The notes: generated by a model from the sequence alone, not told the origin. A DNA stretch of 64,000 nt from Kineococcus xinjiangensis (GCF_002934625.1 NZ_PTJD01000013.1:62001-126000); one strand, 5' to 3'; shown: positions 51,548 through 60,525, numbered from the stretch's first letter. Numbers and translations: made by a program.

Positions 51548-52132
51548 TCAGGCCTCGGGGGGCAGGTCGAGGGAGCGCTTGTAGTAGCCCCAGGGGAACG
51601 TCATCGTCTTCACGAGCGTCCAGCCCTCGGCCTCCATGCGGCGCCGGGCGCCGGGGCTCCACGGGTGGCGGTAGTGCTCCCACTGGACGTCGGATTCCTC
51701 CACCACGTGGAAGAGGGTTCCGTAGTCCACGAGTTCCCAGCCCTTGCGGCCGTGCTCGGTGAGGACGGCCATCTCGTCCAGGGAGGTGAGGGGGGAGAGG
51801 ACCTTGCGTTCGCGCGGGCCGGTCGTCTCCCCCGGGTCCGGGCGGCTGGGGGTGCCGAACCGCTGCTGGGCGGCCTGCTTGCTGACCCCGAGGAGCTTGC
51901 CGAGGGTGTCCCAGCTGTGGCCGGCGGCCCGGGCTCCGGCGGCCGCCTCGCGCAGCAGGCGACTGGTCTCCTCCGCCGCGACGCGGGTCGCGGCGACGAG
52001 CCGCAGGGCGGCCTCGGGATCGTCGGCGAGGGACTCGCGCATCCCTGCGGGCGTCGCGAGCACGGCCTCGGTGACGGCGTCGCGCAGGGCCTGGACCTCG
52101 GCGTCGGTGAGCAGCCCGGTCGTGGGGCTCAC
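51548..52132 (-). CDS. HTH protein with DUF4177-like C terminus
   Basis: The product is 194 residues from GTG 52132, overlapping the previous stop by four bases (GTGA). The HTH is GHSWDTLGKLLGVSKQAAQQRFG (~residues 69-92). The C-terminal ~90 residues contain LTSLDEMAVLTEHGRKGWELVDYGTLFHVVEESDVQWEHYRH, recalling DUF4177, a small beta-rich domain that measures variable text as W-E-x-V ... G-W-E-L. It is the third gene of an operon with two small membrane proteins and a promoter with twin palindromes at 52679-52723. It is the best candidate for the factor binding them. Confidence 0.82.
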   Translation of the reverse strand: MSPTTGLLTDAEVQALRDAVTEAVLATPAGMRESLADDPEAALRLVAATRVAAEETSRLLREAAAGARAAGHSWDTLGKLLGVSKQAAQQRFGTPSRPDPGETTGPRERKVLSPLTSLDEMAVLTEHGRKGWELVDYGTLFHVVEESDVQWEHYRHPWSPGARRRMEAEGWTLVKTMTFPWGYYKRSLDLPPEA

Positions 52133-52449
52133 GAAGGCTCCTCGCGGGGGCCGGTGGCGTCGCGCAGGGGCTCCAGGGCGTCGAGCGCAGCCCGGTCGCG
52201 GCGCTGCTGCTCGGCGTCGATCCGGCGGCGGCGGTGCCGGGCCGTCGCCAGGCGCAGGAGCACCAGTGCGACCAGCACGGCGACGGCGCCGCCGGTGACG
52301 AACCCCAGGGCGGTGCTGGCGACGTTGCCCCACGACCACCCCCCGCGCAGGGAGGAGACGAGGATCGCTCCGGCGAGGGCCACCGCCACGAGGACGGCCG
52401 GGGCGAGGAGACGGGTCCAGCGGGGACGGCGCGCGGTGGTCGTGCTCAT
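52129..52449 (-). CDS. small membrane protein
   Basis: The product is 106 residues from ATG 52449, overlapping the upstream stop by four bases. LLAPAVLVAVALAGAILVSSL and VASTALGFVTGGAVAVLVALVLLRL form two membrane helices (residues ~14-65). The C-terminal half is a charged, helical tail (RRRRIDAEQQRRDRAALDALEPLRDATGPREEPS). It resembles no family I know. It is the middle gene of a three-gene operon with tight overlaps at both ends, so it is probably made in step with the other two. Confidence 0.75.
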   Translation of the reverse strand: MSTTTARRPRWTRLLAPAVLVAVALAGAILVSSLRGGWSWGNVASTALGFVTGGAVAVLVALVLLRLATARHRRRRIDAEQQRRDRAALDALEPLRDATGPREEPS

Positions 52450-52676
52450 GCGCCGGTCCCGGGGGCTGACGCGGCGGCGGCGGCGCGGGCGTGGCGGCGC
52501 TGCACGCCGACGGACCAGCCGGCTGCGACACCGGCGCCGGCGAGTGCGACCAGGACGAGGACGGAGCCCAGGGTGCTCTCGGGGCGCAGCAGCAGCACGA
52601 GCGAGGCGACGGCGAGGGGCAGGAAGGCGAGGGGGCTCACGCGGGAGGGAGTGGACGGCTTCGTCGAGGAGGGCAT
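52446..52676 (-). CDS. small membrane protein, first gene of an HTH operon
   Basis: The product is 76 residues from ATG 52676. It has two hydrophobic stretches (LAFLPLAVASLVLLLR and LGSVLVLVALAGAGVAAGWSVG) and a short Arg/Ala tail. No family is recognised. The start codon is seven bases after a TCTACT box with TTGACG 17 bases further upstream, and there is no ribosome site, so it is probably leaderless. It overlaps the next gene by four bases. With the middle gene it could form a small membrane complex, sensed by or controlling the HTH protein. Confidence 0.72.
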   Translation of the reverse strand: MPSSTKPSTPSRVSPLAFLPLAVASLVLLLRPESTLGSVLVLVALAGAGVAAGWSVGVQRRHARAAAAASAPGTGA

Positions 52677-52678
52677 GC

Positions 52679-52723
52679 GTCAAGTAGAACTTGACACCAC
52701 CCGGTCGTCAAGCACTTCTTGAC
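52679..52723 (-). promoter_or_regulatory. twin GTCAAG-N5-CTTGAC operators over a leaderless promoter
   Basis: Two 17-base inverted repeats lie at 52679-52695 and 52707-52723, 28 bases centre to centre. On the minus strand TTGACG (52711-52706) and TCTACT (52688-52683) form a -35/-10 pair with a 17-base spacer. ATG 52676 lies where transcription should begin. One palindrome covers the -10, the other the -35. Confidence 0.75.
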
Positions 52724-52772
52724 GATTCCCGCCGTCGGGGTGACACCCCTCCACGGCCCGGCCCGGAGCGCC

Positions 52773-54716
52773 CTACGGCCCCGCGGGAACCCGCCGCGCC
52801 GCGTCCCGCGGCTCCAGCTGCTGGCGCAGCAGCCACGGCTGCACGTCCTCCGCGGGCATCGGCCGGGACAGCAGGTACCCCTGCATCTCGTCGCAGCCCA
52901 TCTCCGTCAGGCGCTGGCGCACGTCGCTGGACTCCACGCCCTCGGCGACGACGGTCAGGCCCAGGTCGTGGCCCAGCCCCACCACGGAGCGCGCCACCGC
53001 CTCGTCCTTCTCGCAGGTCATGAGGTGCGTGACGAAGCCCCGGTCGATCTTGAGGCTGCGCACGGGCAGCGTCTTCAGGTAGGACAGCGACGTGTAGCCG
53101 GCGCCGAAGTCGTCGATCGACACGGAGATCCCCATGGTCTGCAGGCGGCGCAGCGTCTCCGCGGCGCGCACGGGGTCCACCATGACGGCCGTCTCCGTGA
53201 TCTCCAGCTCGAGGGCCGTGCCCGGCAGCTCCGCCTCGGCGAGCAGGTCCACGACCTGCTCGGGGAAGCCCGGCTCCAGCAGGGTCGGCGGGGCGATGTT
53301 GACGGCGACGTCGACGTCCCAGCCCAGTGCCCGCCACGCCGCGCACTGGTGCACCGCCTGGCGCAGCACCCACGTGGTGAGGGGGCGCAGCAGCGCGGTG
53401 CGCTCGGCCATCGGCACGAACGCGCCCGGAGGCAGGAGCCCCCGCTCGGGGTGCTCCCAGCGGACCAGGGCCTCGAAGCCCACCGTGCGTCCCTCCCGCA
53501 GCGACGCCTTCGGCTGGTAGTGCAGCCGCAACTGCCCCACGTCGATGGCGTGGCGCAGCTCCGACAGCAGCCCGAGCATCTGCGCGTCGTGGGGGTCGTC
53601 GGCGAAGTCGTAGCGGCGGGCACCGCCACCGGAGCGCTTCGCCTGGTACATGGCGACGTCCGCCTGCCGCAGCAGCACGTCGAAGTCGCCGCCGACGCCC
53701 GCCACGGCGACCCCGATGCTGACGCCCACCTCGAGGGTGACGCGCTCCACCGTGAAGGGACGGCTCAGCGCCGCCACGATCGCCTCGGCCCGCCGCAGCT
53801 CCAGCCCGGCGGGGGCGGGATCCGTCACCAGGACCGCGAACTCGTCCCCGCCGAGGCGGACCACGACGTCGTCGGGACGCACCGCCGACCGCAGCGCCGC
53901 GGCCACCTGCACGAGGAGCTCGTCGCCGACGGCGTGGCCGAGCGTGTCGTTGACCGTCTTGAAGCCGTCGAGGTCCAGCAGCAGCAGTGCCACGTCGCGC
54001 GGCCCGCCGCGACGGCGCGCGCCGGACAGCGCCGCCGTGCCGGCGCGCGTCAGCATCGCCCGGTTCCCCAGTCCCGTCAGCGCGTCGTGCAGGGCCTCCT
54101 GCTCGCGCCGCAGCACCCTGCGGCGCGCCCCGATGCCGGCGGCCGCGAGGACGAGCGCGAGGAAGGCGGCGCCGCCGTAGAGGTTGTGTGCCGTGGTGGT
54201 CAGCGACGTGGCCAGGGCGTCCTCGGGGAGCAGGACCTCCGCGACGAGCCCGCTGGGACCGCCGGCGGCCTGCGGCGCCACGAGCACCGTGGCGGTCGCC
54301 TCGTCGCGGCCCTCCTCGCGCTCGAACTCCACGACGGGCTGCCCGTGCAGCACCTCGACCAGGCCGGTGCGCTCGGCCGCGCTCAGCGGCCCGACGTTGC
54401 GCTGGTCGCTGTAGACCAGGTGACCGTCGGGGTGCCAGACCTGCAGGCCGATGAGCCGGCCCTCCGAGCGCAGCCGCTCGACACCGGCGTCGAGGGCGCG
54501 CCGCGCCTCGGGCGCGAGGTCCACGCCCGCGGAACCGGGCGCGGGCAGGACGGGCTCCAGGAGGAGCTCGCTGATGAGCTCTGCGTCCGCCACGACCTGC
54601 TCGAGGGCCGCGTCGTGCGTCTTCCGCTCCAGGCTGACCGCCAGGGCCGCGACGGCGAGGACCGACAGGACCAGTGCGACACCGAAGATCCGCCAGGACG
54701 TGAGGGCGCGGAGCAC
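52773..54716 (-). CDS. GGDEF-EAL bifunctional c-di-GMP enzyme
   Basis: The product is 647 residues from GTG 54716, with GGAGG upstream. One membrane helix (WRIFGVALVLSVLAVAALAVSL), a periplasmic-side sensor (~30-165) and a second helix (YGGAAFLALVLAAAGIG) precede GGDEF (~205-370) with RLGGDEF and an RPDD inhibitory site. EAL (~385-640) has VGFEALVRW, ELEITETAVM, DDFGAGYTSL, KIDRGFV and VAEGVES. Both domains keep their motifs, so it could make and break c-di-GMP; direction would depend on the sensor. A 29-residue longer frame lacks a ribosome site. Confidence 0.94.
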   Translation of the reverse strand: MLRALTSWRIFGVALVLSVLAVAALAVSLERKTHDAALEQVVADAELISELLLEPVLPAPGSAGVDLAPEARRALDAGVERLRSEGRLIGLQVWHPDGHLVYSDQRNVGPLSAAERTGLVEVLHGQPVVEFEREEGRDEATATVLVAPQAAGGPSGLVAEVLLPEDALATSLTTTAHNLYGGAAFLALVLAAAGIGARRRVLRREQEALHDALTGLGNRAMLTRAGTAALSGARRRGGPRDVALLLLDLDGFKTVNDTLGHAVGDELLVQVAAALRSAVRPDDVVVRLGGDEFAVLVTDPAPAGLELRRAEAIVAALSRPFTVERVTLEVGVSIGVAVAGVGGDFDVLLRQADVAMYQAKRSGGGARRYDFADDPHDAQMLGLLSELRHAIDVGQLRLHYQPKASLREGRTVGFEALVRWEHPERGLLPPGAFVPMAERTALLRPLTTWVLRQAVHQCAAWRALGWDVDVAVNIAPPTLLEPGFPEQVVDLLAEAELPGTALELEITETAVMVDPVRAAETLRRLQTMGISVSIDDFGAGYTSLSYLKTLPVRSLKIDRGFVTHLMTCEKDEAVARSVVGLGHDLGLTVVAEGVESSDVRQRLTEMGCDEMQGYLLSRPMPAEDVQPWLLRQQLEPRDAARRVPAGP

Positions 54717-54852
54717 CTCGCCACCTCCGCATCCCGGTCCGCCGATGGACGGGCGCCTCCCGTCCACCAGGAGATTCGGCAACCGCCGGCCCCGGCTGGA
54801 CACGGGCTCCCGGGCCTCACCCGGTCGGAGCAGCGCCGCACCCGCGCCACGC

Positions 54853-55890
54853 TCAGGACTGCGCGGGTTCCTCCCCGGTGCGCCGCAGCCGGTCGAGGTC
54901 CGCGGTCAGCAGCCCGAGGAGCACCAGGTCCACGAGCAGGCCGGCGGTCGCCGTGAACTGCGAGGCCGCGAAGAGGAACACCTGGGTCAGGAGCAGCGAC
55001 ACCAGCACCGCCCGCTGGAAGGACTCCACGGCCGCCCGGCGCCCCTCGTCCCGCCAGCGGCGCAGCCCCGCGAGCGCGAGGAAGAACGACGCCGTCGCCC
55101 CCAGCAGGACCCCGCTGAACGAGACGCCGTCACCCTCGCCGGCCCGCCACAGGCCCACGGCGATGAGCGTCGCCCCCAGCGCCTGCGCCAGCAGCAGCGC
55201 GCCCATCAGCGGCACCGCCCAGCGCGTGCCGGCCAGCCGGTCGAACAGGCTCCGGACCGCCACCCACAGGTCCTCCAGGTGGTGGGAGGGGGAGACGGGA
55301 GCGGGGCGCACCTGCCGCAGCAACCGCCCGATCTCCGCGGCGCCGGGGGAGTCGCCCGCCTTCTCCAGCAACCGCAGCGCGTCGTCCCTGCGGCGTTCCG
55401 ACAGCCGCCCGGCGAGACCGTCGACGAGCGCGAAGGCGGCGCCCGCCACCCGCTCGTCGGGGTCGAGGGGCCGGCTCCTGCGCCAGCGCGTCGCCCACGT
55501 CACCAGTAGCGCGAAGACCACGTACATGATCGCCGCGGCCGGCTCGTAGAAGTAGTCGTTGTCGGTGGTGACGAACTTGCCGACCTCGTCGATGAACAGC
55601 CCGAACCCCACACCGCCCAGCACGGCGGCCGGCGGGCGCGGGCCGGCGCCGATGTGGGCGAGCAGGAGGACCAGCGCGGCGAGCATGAGGAGGCCGCCGG
55701 GCAGGACGTGGGCGATGTGCAGGCTGGAGCCGCCGATCTGCGGGTAGCCGGTCAGCTCCAGGAACAGCCGCGTCAGCAGGATGGTCGAGACGGCCGTCAC
55801 CACCAGCGTCGTCAGGTGCTGCACCCCCTTGGGGCTGCGGACCAGGTCGACGTGCAGTCGGTGGCTCAGGCGGCGGATCACTCCTGCCAC
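54853..55890 (-). CDS. multi-pass membrane protein of unknown function
   Basis: The product is 345 residues. It has about seven to eight hydrophobic segments in two groups: ~25-120 (LTTLVVTAVSTILLTRLFLEL, AHVLPGGLLMLAALVLLLAHIG, IMYVVFALLVTWATRW) and ~230-330 (PLMGALLLAQALGATLIAVGLW, LLVDLVLLGLLTA). LGGVGFGLFIDEVGKFVTTDNDYFYEPAAAIMY is a conserved-looking loop between them, with a cluster of Asp/Glu. A cytoplasmic charged helix (~150-200) links the halves. I recognise no named family. The start is GTG 55890 or GTG 55881. It is transcribed alone. Confidence 0.78.
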   Translation of the reverse strand: MAGVIRRLSHRLHVDLVRSPKGVQHLTTLVVTAVSTILLTRLFLELTGYPQIGGSSLHIAHVLPGGLLMLAALVLLLAHIGAGPRPPAAVLGGVGFGLFIDEVGKFVTTDNDYFYEPAAAIMYVVFALLVTWATRWRRSRPLDPDERVAGAAFALVDGLAGRLSERRRDDALRLLEKAGDSPGAAEIGRLLRQVRPAPVSPSHHLEDLWVAVRSLFDRLAGTRWAVPLMGALLLAQALGATLIAVGLWRAGEGDGVSFSGVLLGATASFFLALAGLRRWRDEGRRAAVESFQRAVLVSLLLTQVFLFAASQFTATAGLLVDLVLLGLLTADLDRLRRTGEEPAQS

Positions 55891-56029
55891 GGCGCGCGGG
55901 GGTCGGTCGGGTCGGTCGGCATCCGGCCACGGTAACCACGGCCGCGCCAGACGCCAGCGGAGCGCGCGCAGCGGGGTGGTGGGACCGGGACTGCCGGCCC
56001 ACCACCCCGCCCGCGTCGGATCGCCTGCC

Positions 56030-58804
56030 TCAGCTCACGCGGCCCGTGGCCCGGGAGAACGTGAGGGAACCGCGCTCGAAGTCCTGCCGCACCCCGTCGG
56101 GGACGGCGTACTCACCGCTGCGGGGGTGGCCCAGGCGGCCGCCCTCCCAGCCCTGCCGTGCCCACGCCTCCCGGATCGCGCCGGTGACGATGTGCGCGCC
56201 GGTGGCGGGGGACCAGTAGATCGCGCCGCCCTGGAAGGCGGTGAAGGCCCCGCCCCGCACGGCGATCTCCCCGGTCACGGGGTAGCCGAGCAGGGAGTTC
56301 TCCCACTCGACGGCGGCGTAGCGGTCGAGGATCGCACCGCGCACCTCGTGGGCGCCGGTCGCCGGGCTCCAGTAGACGAGCCCACCGGAGAACCGCTGCA
56401 CCACACCGCCGCGGATGCGGACCTCCTCGCCGCGGGGGAAGCCCAGGGCGGAGTTCTCACCGCCCTGGCGGATCCACGTCTCCCGGATCGCGCCGGTGAC
56501 GATGTGCGCGCCCGTGGCGGGGCTCCAGTACACCGCCCCGCGCTCGAACGTGGTGACCGCACCACCGCGCACGGCGGTCTCGCTGCTGGTCGGCCAGCCC
56601 AGCGGCCCGTCCGGCCCGTTCACCGCGCGGTAGCGGTCGAGGATCGCGCCGCGGACGTTGTGCGTGCGGCCTGCGCGGGTGAAGTCCACCGAGCCGTCCG
56701 GGCGCTGCGCGACCGGTGCCGGGGCCGGGGCGGGTGCGGGTGCCGGAGCGGGGGCGGGTGCGGGTGCCGGCTTCAGGGTGGGGGTGGCCGTGGGCGTCGC
56801 GGTGGGCGTGGTCGTCGGGGTGGCCGGTGCCGGTGCGGGTGCCGGTGCCGGCTTCAGGGTGGGGGTGGCCGTGGGCGTCGCGGTGGGCGTCGCGGTGGGT
56901 GTGGCCGTGGGAGTCGGCGTGGGGACGGTCGCCTTCGCGAGCACCGTCGCGAGGTCGAAGCTGGGGTGGGGCGGCTGGTTGTAGCCGGAGTTCTGCCACG
57001 CCACGCCGGTGCGGTACTGCGTGTCGTGCATCAGCGTGATCAGGCGCAGGTCGGTGAAGTAGGGCGTGGAGTAGATCCGCAGGGCCGTGTTGTCCCAGGT
57101 GCGCCAGACGACCTCCTCGCGCCAGTCCCCGAGGATGTCGCCGGAGAGCGCCGCGTTGGACTTGGAGGTGTTGTTCGAGTTCACGCCGGAGCCCGTCAGG
57201 AGGCGGGCGTCGCCGGTGGGGCTGTACTTCGAGATCTTGATGTGGTCGAGGAGCTCGCGCACCGGGTCGGCGTCCCACCAGACGAGACCGTTGATCGAGG
57301 AGGGCTTGGCGATGCCGAGGTCGGTGCCCCCGGGGCCGCGCACCGCGCCGTCGCTGGAGGACCAGGACTCCGCGCCGGGGCTGCCGGCCCAGATGTCGGC
57401 GGAGACGCCGCGGCCGTTGTCGTAGCCGGCCGGGGTCGTCCACAGCACCTCACCGGTGCGGGCGTCGGCGAAGTAGGAGGTGGGCTTGTTCGTGTGCTCG
57501 TTGACCTTGAAGACCTCCAGGCCGGGGCGCGAGGGGTCGAGGTCGCCGACGTGCTGGGCGTCGCCGTGCTCCATGTGGGTGTTCCACAGGCCCTTGCCGG
57601 TGTCGTCGAGGGCCATGCCGCCGTAGACGATCTCGTCCTTGCCGTCGGCGTCCACGTCGGCGACGGAGAGGCTGTGGCTGCCCTGGCCGGCGTAGGTCTC
57701 GTTGCCCGGGGTCGACGTGTCGAACGTCCAGCGCGGGGTGAGCTTGCCGCCGCGGAAGTCCCAGGTCGAGACGACGGTGCGGGCGTAGTAACCGCGGGCC
57801 ATGACGATGCTGGGGCGCGAGCCGTCGAGGTAGGCGGTCCCGGCGAGGAAGCGGTCGACGCGGTTGCCGTAGTTGTCGCCCCACGAGGAGACGGTGCCGC
57901 GCGGAGGGGCGTAGGGGGCCGACGCGAGCGCCTTGCCGGTGAGGCCGCTGAACACGGTGAGGAACTCGGGCCCGGTGAGCACGTAGCCGCCGGAGTTGCG
58001 GTGGTCGGCGCTCGCGTTCCCGATGACGACGCCGGTGCCGTCGACGGTGCCGTCCGCGGTCTTCACGGCGACCTCGGCGCGGCCGTCGCCGTCGTAGTCG
58101 TAGACCTGGAACTGGGTGTAGTGCGCACCGGCGCGGATGTTGCGGCCCAGGTCGATGCGCCACAGCCGGGTGCCGTCGAGGCGGTAGGCGTCGAGGAGGA
58201 CGTTGCCGGTGTAGCCCTTCTGGGAGTTGTCCTTGGCGTTGCTCGGGTCCCACTTGACGACGAACTCGTAGTCGCCGTCGCCGTCCAGGTCCCCGACGCT
58301 GGTGTCGTTCGCGGAGTAGGTGTAGGCCTCCCCGGCCGGGGTGGTACCCCCGGCGGGGATCTGCAGCGGCACGTCGAAGTACCCCGCGTCGAGGGTCAGG
58401 GACGGTCCCGATGCCGCCTGCTCCACGCCACCGACCACGGGGCGCACGGTGTAGACCGCGGTGGCGGGCGCGCCGCCGTCCCAGTGGTTGGTGCCGGCGG
58501 TCAGCGGGGCCGCGTTCACGCGGGTGGTTCCGCGGTAGACGTTGAAGGCCACGGCGGCCGGGTCGGTGGACAGCAGTCGCCAGGTCACCAGGTTGCCCTG
58601 GCCGGAGCGGACGCTGACGACGCCGCGGTCCAGCGCCTCCACCTGCCGGGTCGCGGGCGCAGCCTCGGCCGGGGGCGCCACCAGGGTGGGGCCGCTGAGG
58701 ACGGCGCCGGCGGCGAGCGTGGCCAGCAGCGAGCGCCGCATGCGCGGCGACCGGCGGGGAGGGCGTGCGGGGGACGAGGGGGCGTCCGGGCTGTAAGCGG
58801 TCAC
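56030..58804 (-). CDS. secreted rhamnogalacturonan lyase (PL11) with LGFP repeats
   Basis: The product is about 924 residues. A basic tail and signal (MRRSLLATLAAGAVLSGPTLVAPPAEAA) lead to a PL11 eight-bladed propeller (~50-590): EALDRGVVSVRSGQGNLVTWRLLSTDP, then Ca-binding loops DLDGDGDYEF, DYDGDGRAEV and DVDADGKDEI, and SKSNAALSGDILGDWREEVVWR. A Thr/Pro/Ala linker (~600-680) precedes four LGFP-type repeats (GPLGWPTSSE, SALGFPRGEE, SLLGYPVTGE, GRLGHPRSGE) which usually attach proteins to the cell wall. It should split the rhamnogalacturonan-I backbone of pectin by beta-elimination. The start is uncertain: GTG 58834 or ATG 58741. Confidence 0.92.
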   Translation of the reverse strand: MTAYSPDAPSSPARPPRRSPRMRRSLLATLAAGAVLSGPTLVAPPAEAAPATRQVEALDRGVVSVRSGQGNLVTWRLLSTDPAAVAFNVYRGTTRVNAAPLTAGTNHWDGGAPATAVYTVRPVVGGVEQAASGPSLTLDAGYFDVPLQIPAGGTTPAGEAYTYSANDTSVGDLDGDGDYEFVVKWDPSNAKDNSQKGYTGNVLLDAYRLDGTRLWRIDLGRNIRAGAHYTQFQVYDYDGDGRAEVAVKTADGTVDGTGVVIGNASADHRNSGGYVLTGPEFLTVFSGLTGKALASAPYAPPRGTVSSWGDNYGNRVDRFLAGTAYLDGSRPSIVMARGYYARTVVSTWDFRGGKLTPRWTFDTSTPGNETYAGQGSHSLSVADVDADGKDEIVYGGMALDDTGKGLWNTHMEHGDAQHVGDLDPSRPGLEVFKVNEHTNKPTSYFADARTGEVLWTTPAGYDNGRGVSADIWAGSPGAESWSSSDGAVRGPGGTDLGIAKPSSINGLVWWDADPVRELLDHIKISKYSPTGDARLLTGSGVNSNNTSKSNAALSGDILGDWREEVVWRTWDNTALRIYSTPYFTDLRLITLMHDTQYRTGVAWQNSGYNQPPHPSFDLATVLAKATVPTPTPTATPTATPTATPTATPTLKPAPAPAPAPATPTTTPTATPTATPTLKPAPAPAPAPAPAPAPAPAPVAQRPDGSVDFTRAGRTHNVRGAILDRYRAVNGPDGPLGWPTSSETAVRGGAVTTFERGAVYWSPATGAHIVTGAIRETWIRQGGENSALGFPRGEEVRIRGGVVQRFSGGLVYWSPATGAHEVRGAILDRYAAVEWENSLLGYPVTGEIAVRGGAFTAFQGGAIYWSPATGAHIVTGAIREAWARQGWEGGRLGHPRSGEYAVPDGVRQDFERGSLTFSRATGRVS
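56763..56890 (-). repeat. duplicated 47-base linker repeat in the PL11 gene
   Basis: An exact 47-base segment at 56763-56809 recurs at 56844-56890. It encodes the TPTATPTATPTLKPAPAPA linker twice. The copies are 81 bases apart and in frame, as expected of a linker grown by duplication. Confidence 0.85.
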
Positions 58805-58922
58805 AGGAGGGAGGGCATCACCGAGAGCCACCACAAGCCAGCGTGCAGCGAGCCCGTACCTCCAGGGGGGTGAACGTCGTCACCCGCCGTGCCCAGTGGT
58901 GCGCGTCGGGTGCCCGTCGGGC

Positions 58923-58960
58923 GGGTCGAACCCGGGTGTCGAACCCGGGTGTCGAACTCG
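58923..58960 (+). repeat. 13-base direct repeats upstream of the cell-wall-binding gene
   Basis: GTCGAACCCGGGT occurs twice, with a third degenerate copy (GTCGAACTCGGAC). It lies between the PL11 start and the next gene's start and is not part of a tRNA. Function is unknown. Confidence 0.55.
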
Positions 58961-59089
58961 GACGGAAGGCGTCCATCACGTGCCGAGGCGCGGCTGCTCC
59001 GTCGGGGTGTCGTTCTCCCGGTCTATCCGTGGGCGGTGGCGGGATGCCGATGAGCGGGGGAGGAAGCCCGTCCTCTGCAGGGAGAAGCC

Positions 59090-60511
59090 GTGAAGAAGAT
59101 CGACAGCCGCACCGGACTGATCACCAGCGCCGCGATGGTGCTGGCGCTGTCGCTGGCGGCCGTGAGCAGCCCCGCCCACGCCGATGACGAGCCCAGCACC
59201 GGCGCCAGCGGTGTCCTGGAGGTGGAGATCCGCCCGGCGATCGCCACCCCCAGCGGGGTCGTCACCGTGGCCGCGGAGTACGAGCTCGAGGACGGCGAGG
59301 AGGAAGAGGACGACGACGAGCCCGACGCGGGCACCGGTGCGCCCGTGGAGCCGCTCGCCGCTGAGCTTCCGGGTGCCGGTCCGGGAGCGGCTGCGGTGGA
59401 GATGGTGGTGGACTTCGGCGACGGATCGACGCCGCAGTCCATGCGCGTGGTCGGTTCCTCCGAGGAGGTGAAGGGCTTCGGCAAGCACGCCTACGCGGAG
59501 GCCGGCACCTACACGGTCACGGTGACCGCCACCGCGACCGGTGGCGAGCCGGTCAGCGTCCCGGTGGAGGTGCAGGTCGGCGGCGGCACCGCTCGCATGG
59601 GCGGCAAGGACCGCTTCGAGACGGCCAACCGCCTGGCGCGGGAGGACTTCCCCACCGACGGGGAGGCCGGGGCCGTTCTGCTGGCCCGCTCCGACGCCTT
59701 CGCCGATGCGCTGGCCGCCGCCCCGGTCGCCCTGCTGGAGGAGGCGCCCGTCCTGCTGACCGCCACCGCCGATCTTCCCGTGGCCGTGCAGGAGGAGATC
59801 GTGCGTGCCCTCGGTGAGACGGGCACCGTGTACGTCCTGGGCGGCGACGGGGCCATCTCCCCGGCCGTCGTCGACCAGTTGACCGCTGCCGGCTACGAGG
59901 TCGTCCGCATCGCGGGGGCGGACCGCATCGAGACCTCGCTGAAGCTCGCGCAGTTCCTCATCGACGCAGGGGTCGACATCGACGAGGTCGTCCTGACCTC
60001 CAGCAGCAACTTCCCCGACGCCCTGGCGGGTGCCGCCTTCGCCGCCAGCGTCGACGCGCCGGTGCTGCTGACCGCGCCCGGAGCCCTGGACCCGCGGGTC
60101 CTGGCGCTGCTGGAGCGGCTGGGGGACGACGTCACCGTCCACGTGGCCGGTGGTGCCGGTGCGGTGAGCGACACCATCGTGGAGGAGCTGCGGGCCGCCG
60201 GTCTGGAGGTCGAGCGCCTCGCCGGCAGTGACCGCTACGAAACCTCCGCCGAGATCGCGAGCATCCTCTTCCCGGCCGCGACGACCGTGGTCCTGGCCAC
60301 CGGGTCCAACTTCCCCGACGCCCTGGCCGGTGCCGCCGCTGCCGGTCGCCGCGACGCGCCGGTCCTGCTGGTGGGAACCACGCTGCCGGAGTCGGTGCGC
60401 GACTACCTGCAGGCCGGCAAGGGCCGCATCCAGGCGGTCTACGTCCTGGGCGGCGACGCGGCGGTGCCCGCGTCCGTGCGCGCCGAGGTCGAGGCGATCC
60501 TCGGCCTGTGA
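59090..60511 (+). CDS. secreted cell-wall-binding-repeat protein
   Basis: The product is 473 residues from GTG 59090, after CAGGGAGAAG. The signal peptide ends at SSPAHA (residue ~31). An acidic stretch (ELEDGEEEEDDDEPDAG, ~65-80) and a PKD-like module (MVVDFGDGSTPQSM ... KHAYAEAGTYTVTVTATATGG, ~105-160) follow. The last ~300 residues are three CW_binding_2 repeats, each with R-x-G-x-x-R-x-E-T-x-x-x-A and SNFPDALAGAA and VYVLGGDGAIS motifs. These repeats hold proteins on the cell wall of Gram-positive bacteria. Function is unknown; it may be a surface adhesin. A strong hairpin follows. Confidence 0.92.
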   Translation: MKKIDSRTGLITSAAMVLALSLAAVSSPAHADDEPSTGASGVLEVEIRPAIATPSGVVTVAAEYELEDGEEEEDDDEPDAGTGAPVEPLAAELPGAGPGAAAVEMVVDFGDGSTPQSMRVVGSSEEVKGFGKHAYAEAGTYTVTVTATATGGEPVSVPVEVQVGGGTARMGGKDRFETANRLAREDFPTDGEAGAVLLARSDAFADALAAAPVALLEEAPVLLTATADLPVAVQEEIVRALGETGTVYVLGGDGAISPAVVDQLTAAGYEVVRIAGADRIETSLKLAQFLIDAGVDIDEVVLTSSSNFPDALAGAAFAASVDAPVLLTAPGALDPRVLALLERLGDDVTVHVAGGAGAVSDTIVEELRAAGLEVERLAGSDRYETSAEIASILFPAATTVVLATGSNFPDALAGAAAAGRRDAPVLLVGTTLPESVRDYLQAGKGRIQAVYVLGGDAAVPASVRAEVEAILGL

Positions 60512-60525
60512 CACCCGGCCCACCT

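Noticed and set aside
58923-58960. tRNA-like TTCGA stretch
   Set aside because: GTCGAACCCGGGT repeats resemble a T-arm, but no acceptor, D or anticodon arms surround them.
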